DNA of 64,000 nucleotides from Amoebidium appalachense. Its lineage: Eukaryota > Ichthyosporea. The notes under the pieces are model-generated. The model made no database searches, was not told the origin of the DNA, and saw only the letters and a program-made list of their open reading frames with translations. Positions 1-64,000 of the stretch are shown in pieces. Position numbers and translations under genes: made by a program. Position 1 is the first letter of the stretch, and every line of letters starts with the position of its first letter. The stretch covers positions 434,001 through 498,000 of the forward strand of contig CAVNZM010000005.1 of NCBI GenBank assembly GCA_963693365.1, given 5' to 3'.

Positions 1-41
1 AACACCTACATCCACACGCACACACCCCCCCCCCCACGCAC

Positions 42-17171
<17,130 letters not shown>

Positions 17172-17610
17172 TAGTACAGATACCGTCCGCCATTAAGAAT
17201 ACCCGCCAATTAGAATACGTTAGCGGCCAAGTCCGTTTTTTTTAAGAATATGCACCGCAGCCAGATTTTGGGATGCTCTTAATAGCGGACTGACCTATAT
17301 ATAAACTTTGCTGAATCATGCATAATCATGCCCCCCCCCCCCCCCCCCCCCCCCTCTCCCCTCAACACACACACCTCAACCCTCCCCTCCCCATGTCTCC
17401 AACCCCCCCCCCCTCCCCCCCCCCCCCCCCCCCCGCCTCCCCTCAACACGCACACTTGAATCCTCCCCTCCCCATGTCTCCCCCGCCCCCCCCCATCCCC
17501 CGGGAGTCCCGTGCCATCTAAAAATATGATAGCGGCCATGCCAAAACTTTAAGAATATGCACCGCGACCACGTTTTGGGGGGGTTTCTTAATAGCGGACG
17601 GCATCTGCTA
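17172..17610. mobile_element. MITE-like element with terminal inverted repeats
   Basis: The left end (TAGTACAGATACCGTCCGCC at 17172-17191, continuing ATTAAGAA) matches the reverse complement of the right end (TTCTTAATAGCGGACGGCAT at 17586-17605, continuing CTGCTA). The inverted ends are about 33 bp with few mismatches. Inside, a direct repeat containing AAGAATATGCACCGC occurs at about 17241 and 17549, each followed about 30 bp later by CTTAATAGCGGAC. The interior is poly-C/G and (AC)n with no transposase frame. I infer a non-autonomous DNA element of about 440 bp; target-site duplication is not evident. Confidence 0.65.
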
Positions 17611-18990
17611 GGGGTATATTACGGTGTGTGTGTGTGTGCACGTTGTGTTTGAATGCCCGCATGTGTGCGTGCTGCATTGCCGATGAGTGGATGACGTCAA
17701 AAAGGTGTTGAGGGAGGACGACGTGCGGGGAAAAGTATATTGCAAAACGGGGGGGGGGGGGGGGGGGGGGGGGGGGAGGAGGGGGGGAGGGGGGACCCGT
17801 GCCATTTAACAAATATAGCAGTGGGAACGTACCAGTGGGAAGGCTTCCGAGGCTCACCGGCGTTCTGAAAATTAGCTCCTATTGGCTATCTGAGTTTTAA
17901 AGAGTCAAGCTGCATGTGTGATTGGTAGACAGAGTTGGTGGTGGCAGTAGTCACTTGAAGTTTGGGGGTCTGTTATAACGGGTGGGGACTAATTACGAGT
18001 TCACATATTGAAAAAGCACGAACGAGTGCACATGGTGTGATGCCACGGTCTGCAGTTTCTTCACAGAACCATTCAACGGTTTATTTGCCCAAAGCAGGAG
18101 AGTCCATGGCCCCCCGTCACAAACAAGCCATTGAGCGGGAGTAGCGCCGGTCACCGTACGTGCACTACAACTAGGGTTCATTTAACGGATCCGTTAAGGA
18201 TACTACGTGATAATGGTAAACTATATTTATTTGTGCGAGTACAGACAACACAAACAGCTATCCCCTGTGATCGAATGTTAGTAATTACACAAGACTAATA
18301 TAATTACCAGATTCACACACGATGCAGAACGGGTTTGAATTGGTAATGATAATGTCCTAATTTATAATATTAGCTGTTCGGTGTACAGACAATAAAAGCC
18401 AGAAGCAAATAAATCTTGATCCTAAAATGTACTTTACAGGGAATTTCTAGCACACAGAACATGTACATTCACCTAGAACCCTTAAGCCAGGGGAGTCTAA
18501 ACCCACAACAAATCGTTGTACGTTCCGAGTCAACCCCAGATAGCCATGCAAAACGTTCACAAGGAAAACCAAACATAAATAAAACTATTTTCAGAACCCT
18601 TTCAATTACACATTCTGCATAGAATCGCCATGCATCGGCTTTTTTGCTTTTTCGAAAGTGCAGCGCTCATTGTTTGCAGTTTCCTCTTTCGTGTGCATGC
18701 CCTTGCATCGCTATTGTGTGACAAGACATACATTCACCCATCTTCTTGACCATACAGATATTTCGCAGTGCACAAAGGCACAAGAATCAACAACCGAAAC
18801 AAGACCAAACACCGTCTGTATGACTCTCACCACATACGTCCACACACTACATTCTACTTCTTACATTTTTCACCACAGCACTTACCCTCCCAAGTTCCAG
18901 CATCCAAACCCCATGACATATTCTACAGAATACCTTAGCACATTCCATACATTCCAAGCAAACCTCTACCCGCATCAGGCCAACCTCCTC
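17611..18990. other. Intergenic region with an AT-rich block
   Basis: No gene seen. A G-run lies at 17750-17776 and 18180-18620 is markedly AT-richer than the rest of the window. TTTATT occurs on the plus strand near 18071 and 18224, which reads AATAAA on the minus strand and could serve the 3' end of the gene ending at 18991. Confidence 0.5.
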
Positions 18991-21860
<2,870 letters not shown>

Positions 21861-24716
21861 CCTGGGTGCTTGTGCCTAGGCGTGTATGTGGTGCCTATGT
21901 CACGGGTGTGTGTAGGATTGTGAGAGTGCGTGCCTGCGCGTGTGCATGTGTGTACTTGTAATACTATGTGTGTGCGTGGGTGTGTGCGTGGGTGTGCATG
22001 TTGATAGTTTCGGTCTCTTGCAACTGGCTTGTGACTGTGAGCCCACATTGAAATACTCAATGACAAGTTGTCAACTGACAGCCTGACTCGTAGCCAAGAT
22101 GCAGGCAGTTTCACGGTAGAGCGTGTATGCCGGTGGGTGCAAGATTCAGCCGGATGTTTTTGTCGCCAACAGACCTAAGTTAAGTAAAGGAGCTTTTATG
22201 GTGTACATATAAATCTCCACTTTAAGATATATTTTAAAATAATAAAGAACTATATTATTATTTCCTTACGTGTCACTATTTTAGGGTGTTTATTCATTAC
22301 TATAGAATGTCAGAATTTCGAGTCAGAAACAAACACTGAATCGCCCAAACTCCGTCTCAGGGGAAGTGTAGTGTGTAGGGAGAACAATGACCTACTGCGA
22401 TTGGTCAGTTTTAGCGCGGAATGCATGCCTGGTTGATAAGCGTGGCTTTTGTTTCGAACCCTGAACGGCAACCGGCCGCCGGGAAGATAATCACGCCTTG
22501 CTTGCTGGGTCTTTTGCACAAGACTGACACGTACTGACGGTGTCGCCTTCTCTGAGCTAAATCGGCTCGCCGGGCGGCCGCCGATTTTTCCTTCCTTCTT
22601 CCCAGCCCGCAGTCTTTGTCTTCGCAGCCTTCCTTCTTCGAATTCGCAGCAGGCACTTCACGTACACAGATAAGCATTGTCATTACTAGCGAGACATTTC
22701 TGCTGAGGTAGGAAGGAAAATGAGGCACCACCTCTGCGAGTCGGCGGCCGATTTTTCCTTCCTTCTTCCCAGCCCGCAGTCTTTGTCTTCGCAGCCTTCC
22801 TTCTTCGAATTCGCAGCAGTCACTTCACGTACACAGATAAGCATTGTCATTACTCGAGACATTTCTGCTGAGGTAGGAAGGAAAATGAGGCACCACCTCA
22901 GTAGGTGGTAGTGCACAAGACGGAGCTGAAGCTGCGAAACAGTCGCCACATAACTCGAGGGCCGACATACACAGTAGGAATTCCCGGCTTTATTTTTGCA
23001 CATGCTACCGTCTGGGGTCGGACCCAGTATTTGTCTGTCTGTACATAGCAAAATGTGTGCGTCTCGTACCTGCCTTAGATAGATGTGTGCAGTCTGTACA
23101 TTCGTAGATGTGGGGGATGTGCTGTTTATTAACGCATAACAGGTAGGTGAGCTGTAATGAGTTTCCGGCACCAAGGCCAACAGTACTTCCACCCAACAAG
23201 ATATACATGTAATAAAATCGGCGTTACACTTACATACAAGTTTTTTTAAGTGGAGATATCGTATCAAATAGACATCATATGTGGAGATATACTTTTTCTT
23301 TTTCTTTTTCTTTTCTTTTCTTTTTTTTTTTCGTGCTCAAGTACACCTTAATCCGTATTCTGAGACTGTATGACATTTTTGTCCTATAATCCATACACTT
23401 TTGGAATAGTAGAAACTCGCCAGAGTTAAGTACTAGTGAAATCAAGCACTGTGAAGTTCAGTAGGTCTTTCACTGTGTCATGTGTATGGGCCCGGGTAAA
23501 CCGAGTGTGTATGTCTGGAGAAATAAAGGTTGAGAGCAAACCACATTTTTAGAGCAAACCACAATTTACGTAGATGGTGATGGTGTGACGCTTACGAAAG
23601 CAAACCGGCGTGTGCATGTTCTGCTCCCTTTTGAAGGTGCTATGGATCCTATAATCTAAGAGGATTGGAGTCTTGTGCCAGGCCCTCTATTACACCAGGT
23701 TTTCCGCAATAAATGGCTCTGCGTGCGTTGGGCGATACACATGGAGGTGCATGTTCAAGAGAGAGGCTGAGAGCTGAGTGCATGTGCGTGTACGTACCTA
23801 TCATGGTGTATGCATTGGAATGGAGGTTGCCATGAAGACACGACGCACGAGGCTTTGTCGTCGACAATGCTATGGTTATTTATTATACATCCAGGCGTGC
23901 GCCTTGCATGAAAATGGTTCTCTTTGCCCCTTTAGGCTTAGTCCACTTGCACACTTGCCACCGCTGCTGCCAGAATAACGTCACAGAGATCCGGCGCAAG
24001 CAGGTGTGGTCATGTGCACGGGTGTCCGTGGAGACGGGGGGCAGGACGGGAGTATACAGGGAGAGGGGTGTCCCCTGGCAGTGGAAGGGTGGGGTGGGGG
24101 GGGGGGGGGGGGGGGGGGGGGAGGGGGGAGGTGGTGGTGGTGGTGGGCGGGGATGGATGATTTGCTGCAGGTCGTGTTGACTACAATATGTGTAGAAGAT
24201 GATCTGCCCAACACTACAATCACTGAGCCGTTAAAGAGCACACATCACACTTTCCCAGATGGATCTCAAGCAGGGTTACCGTGAGTCTCAAATGAAAGGC
24301 TTTAAATGAAAGCGGGGGAAACAGTACAGTCTGGGTGGCTCTACGTTTTTAATTTTGGTAGTTTCTTACTCTTTGTCAAAAATGAGGTGCTAGACCAGCT
24401 AGCTCGGTGCAATCAGAACACAAAAAGACAGGTGGGCCTATGCACGTGTACAACCAGCACAGGCCGTGTCAAATCTACATGACCCCGGTTTACAGAACCG
24501 TGCAATACAAAAATACCGCTTGGGCTTGGTAGCACATAACTTAAAAAGGTTGCTGTATATAAGAGAACAAAAGAATTCATATGTACAACATCGTGATAGG
24601 CAAAGCTCTGGATTAGGGTAAGAGCACACCAGTAACCTGGTGAGAAAATTAAAGATATTGAACTCAACAGAGAAGCTTATGCTCAAACACCCATACGTGT
24701 GTGAAGTGAACAATAC
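21861..24716. other. Gene-poor interval between membrane-protein gene and VWA8
   Basis: It contains the upstream region of the membrane-protein gene, an AT-rich block at 22190-22300, the 165-bp duplication at 22580, a CTTTT-rich run at 23294-23330 and a G-run at 24098-24128. A 193-codon minus-strand open frame (22686-23267) runs through one copy of the duplication. It lacks low complexity but has no motif I recognise and no supported splice partners, so I do not call it a gene. Confidence 0.5.
22580..22899 (+). repeat. 165-bp tandem duplication
   Basis: The block from GCCGATTTTTCC to GGCACCACCTC occurs at 22580-22734 and again at 22747-22899. The second copy differs by a few bases (GGCACTTC versus GTCACTTC; TAGCGAGAC versus TCGAGAC). 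Both keep a long open reading frame on the minus strand. Confidence 0.92.
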
Positions 24717-56295
<31,579 letters not shown>

Positions 56296-57289
56296 ATTGC
56301 CTGAGCGGGAGTTGGAACGTTCAAATCGGATATGTATGGGGTGGTGTGCAGCAGATGGGGAGGGAGGAAGGTGTGCAGCAGTGCAGTGGCCTAAAAAAGG
56401 CACGTCTGGCACGGCGCTTGCATAGCACACCGTGGGGCTACAGGCTCAGCGCTCTCTCTTTCCCTCTCACCCCCAGCCTCTCACTGGCCTCTTCATTGTT
56501 ATCTTCATCTCCTTGGGGAGCTGCACCGGCCCCCGGCCAACCACGGAACGGTGCGTGAGTGACGACGTAGTGACGACCCGCCATTTTACTTCCTATACCT
56601 CACCATAAAGTCAGTTGCTCATCTTTCAATACATCTTTTATTTTAACTTTTGCGTTTTATTTTTCTAAATATGATTTCAAAGGTAAATAAAATATTTAGT
56701 GCCAAAAAACGTTTTAAAAATTTGTTGACTGCATTTTCACGAATCTAGAACAGACAAGTAAGATACATTTATGAAAAGAGGAATTTGAAGCCTTGTAGAA
56801 ATTGTAGGTTTAATACAAAGAGTCTTCTAGGGTGAGACCGGTTACAACCAGGTCGGGATCAGTCTGATTGGCCAATGTGACACCATTGCTTCCATTGGCT
56901 ACCACAATGCGTGGTTACCATTTTAGGCTCTTGCACACAGAGCCAACCAGTGCACATTTTCATTCATGTTTTGGGGTCGCCATGAGCAAGATGGCCATGA
57001 ACAGTTGAAACAGAAGCTTTAGCAATAGTTTTCTTACTATCAAAATCAAAATCTCGGCCATCACAGCATATAGAAGCAATATACCGTGAACCTAAGGCCA
57101 CTAAGCAACCATAATCCGCACCTTCTGTAACCTCCAGTGGTGTAGTAGTCGCACTGCCGCTCTACCATCTAGCAGTGCTAGGCCAAGGTTGCCTTCGTTA
57201 CCTGTTCTACTGTGCCCTTGTAAAACAGCACCTTTTTGGGTTTGTGAAGGCTTACACGCCTTCACGTACCTGCTTTTTACTGCTTAACC
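56296..57289. promoter_or_regulatory. Divergent promoter interval, VWA8 / GGCT-like gene
   Basis: About 1 kb separates the two proposed start codons, transcribed away from each other. The middle (56590-56830) is AT-rich and free of the microsatellites that fill the rest of the window. CCAAT-box-like ATTGGC/CCAAT motifs cluster at 56867-56900 in both orientations. No TATA box was assigned. 5' UTRs must lie inside this interval. Confidence 0.5.
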
Positions 57290-62077
<4,788 letters not shown>

Positions 62078-63148
62078 ACTAAGTAGTCTGTGTTGGGTGA
62101 CGTCACGAGGGGCGATGTGACGATTGAGCACGTATGGTACAGTGTGTCTGGTGTGATAGCAACATAATCGAATGAGATAGGAGAAATCACAAAAAAGAGT
62201 GGGTACGTATGTGTGCAGATATGCAGGTTGGTGTGTAAGCATGTGTGAAGGACTCTGAGGTGTGTGCGTGTGCGTGTGGCCTGGTGATAGGCCCGTATCG
62301 TGTGGGTGGATGGGGGTTTTCAATTCAGCCCTCCGCCACCTGTATGCGCTAGTGTGCTGGTGTTCGTGTGTGTGCGGCGCATGTGTGTGTGCATGTGCTT
62401 GGACATGTGCGCTGCAGTGTGCGTGTGCGTGTGCGTGTGCGTGTGCTTTTGCGGCCGTGCGCGCGGTGTGTGTGTGTTTGCGTGTGTGTGCCACATAGTA
62501 TGTGTGATGCCATTCGTCGTGCACAAACAACTCAGCTGTGAAAACACACACATCGGCGCACCTGGTTGGCTGGCACACAGGCTAACCCGGTCAAGCCTTG
62601 CCTGGATAGCCATCTTCAGGCTATATTGGGATAAAAACAAGTTTGATTATCTGCCATAGGCCTACAATAATAAAACTTTGGCAACTAAAAAACGTAGGAA
62701 TATCCGATAATCAAGAAATAAATCTAAGGAAAGCCAAATTGAATTACGTTAGCCCACTGCTATTCTGATGTGTTGAGTACCGACTTCGAAGCTGTTTTTC
62801 CTTCTTCTATTCTAGGACACCCCTGCCGCCAACACCAAAAGGGAGGGTGGCCCCGCCCCTTCCCCCCCCCCCCCCCCCCCCCCAGTGGGGCGCATTGTCC
62901 CCCTGGGCTCAACCGGCCCCTTTCCCTCGCCCTTGGGTGGCTCCCTCCCGTTCACCGTAATTACACTCACACACTCGTGAATGTGTGTACACACGCACAC
63001 GCACACACACATGCGCCGCACACTCGCACACTTGCACACACGCTCACACACACACACACACACACATTACACGCCGCCACACACACACACACACACACAC
63101 ACTTAAACACACACTGTCATACACACATTTTCACACACAATGTCATGC

Positions 63149-63181
<33 letters not shown>

Positions 63182-63352
63182 TCCTGAGTGCGCCCGCATT
63201 TACGCATCTACAAATAGTACAAACTCTGCGGCACATATAATGTTTGGTCGGTGTTTAAAAATTCGGTGTACTAGTTGGAACGACCTTTTTCTTTCTAGCT
63301 GATATTAGATCTTTTTCTGTTTTTTTGCGTTTTTGTCGCATGTGTGTGTTGC

Positions 63353-63405
<53 letters not shown>

Positions 63406-63449
63406 GTTTTCTTTTTTGAGGGGGTGGGGAGGATGGGTCAGGGATGGGG

Positions 63450-63494
<45 letters not shown>

Positions 63495-63735
63495 GGGGGG
63501 GCTTGGTCCTGGTCCGAGAGTCAAAGGGGGACTGTGTGTATGTAGAAAGGGGGTGGGAATGTGGAAAGGAAGGGGATCTCCGAAGGTGGGTGGGGGGGGA
63601 TGAGAGAGGGAAGTGAGGGGGGTGGGGTGGGGAGGGGGGGGGGGGGGGGGGGAGGAGGGGATGAGGGAGGGAAGTGAGGGGGGGGGGGGGGGGGGGGTTC
63701 AAGGGAGACAGCGTGGAGGAGGCTCACGCTGCACG
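62078..63735. other. 3' flank of the GGCT-like gene
   Basis: An AATAAA at 62669-62674 is a plausible poly(A) signal. A candidate alternative terminal exon starts after TTCTATTCTAG at 62816. If the donor inside the last exon (GCTAG|GTACTC at 62064) were used, the phase would fit and give a Pro-rich tail ending near 62975. (CA)n arrays at 63043-63180 and a (TG)n/G-run block at 63357-63494 follow. No other gene seen. Confidence 0.45.
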
Positions 63736-63920
63736 GATGGTACAGGGGAGGGGCTGATGTGCATTGCATGGAACGACAAGGAGTAATTCTCACACAGAGG
63801 AGAGGTGTGTGGGTCCTGGGTCGGCATGGATAGATGTAGTGTGTTGCGTGTGGACAAGTGCATACAGGCATACACGGCACTACTCCATGCAATATGCTCC
63901 ACACAAGGATGCATGCATGG
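63736..63920 (+). repeat. Dispersed repeat, copy B
   Basis: Counterpart of the block at 59540-59735: the shared ends are GTACAGGGGAGGGG, TGATGTGCATTGCATGGAAC and CTCCACACAAGGATGCATG. It is followed by G-rich sequence to the right edge, in which I see nothing else. Confidence 0.88.
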
Positions 63921-64000
63921 GGCCGTGGACGGTGAGGGCCCGGGGGAGGGGTGGGGGAGTAGGAAGCGGGGGAGACGGAGGGGGCCGGGGGGACGAAGGA

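Noticed and set aside
22440-22470. GTTTCGAACCC as a tRNA T-arm/B box
   Set aside because: No A box at suitable distance and no cloverleaf could be drawn.
22686-23267. 193-codon minus-strand open frame
   Set aside because: No recognised motif, no supported splice partner, and part of it is the duplicated block; kept as an observation, not a gene.

Overview
The window is eukaryotic nuclear DNA. It holds four intron-dense protein genes with GT-AG splice junctions that I could follow exon by exon through matching phases. It is loaded with (TG)n/(CA)n microsatellites, homopolymeric G or C runs of up to about 50 nt, minisatellites and small foldback elements. There are no operons, no recognisable rRNA or tRNA genes and no CRISPR array. 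The gene set (a tandem-PHD CHD remodeller, a VWA8-type mitochondrial AAA+ protein and a GGCT/AIG2-like protein of the kind found in algae and other protists) suggests a unicellular eukaryote or alga. The species cannot be named from the sequence.

Layout: (1) 42-14526, minus strand: 25 exons of a CHD3/Mi-2/PICKLE-like chromatin remodeller (acidic/NLS N-terminus, two PHD fingers, two chromodomains, complete SNF2 ATPase); its 3' end lies beyond the left edge. (2) 14527-18990: gene-free, with a (GA)n tract and a TIR-flanked element. (3) 18991-21860, minus: a small single-pass membrane protein ending in a UBZ4/C2HC-like zinc finger; no family recognised. (4) 21861-24716: gene-poor, with a 165-bp tandem duplication. 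(5) 24717-56295, minus: a VWA8 orthologue in about 52 exons, with mitochondrial presequence, three AAA+ modules and a C-terminal VWA domain with intact MIDAS. Its introns carry a 39-bp minisatellite of about 41 copies, 55-bp and 29-bp minisatellites, and a foldback MITE. (6) 56296-57289: shared head-to-head promoter region. (7) 57290-62077, plus: a 250-residue GGCT/AIG2-like protein in seven exons. (8) 62078-64000: 3' flank with a poly(A) signal and repeats.

The genes do not form an evident pathway. The remodeller is nuclear, VWA8 mitochondrial, the membrane protein unknown and the GGCT-like protein probably soluble; VWA8 and the GGCT-like gene share a divergent promoter interval. The most unusual property is architectural. 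Many introns begin inside (GT)n arrays and/or end inside (CA)nCAG arrays, so the splice sites sit in microsatellites, and in at least two introns the two ends are mutually complementary. All gene models are manual conceptual splicing guided by phase and remembered family motifs; no search or RNA evidence was available.
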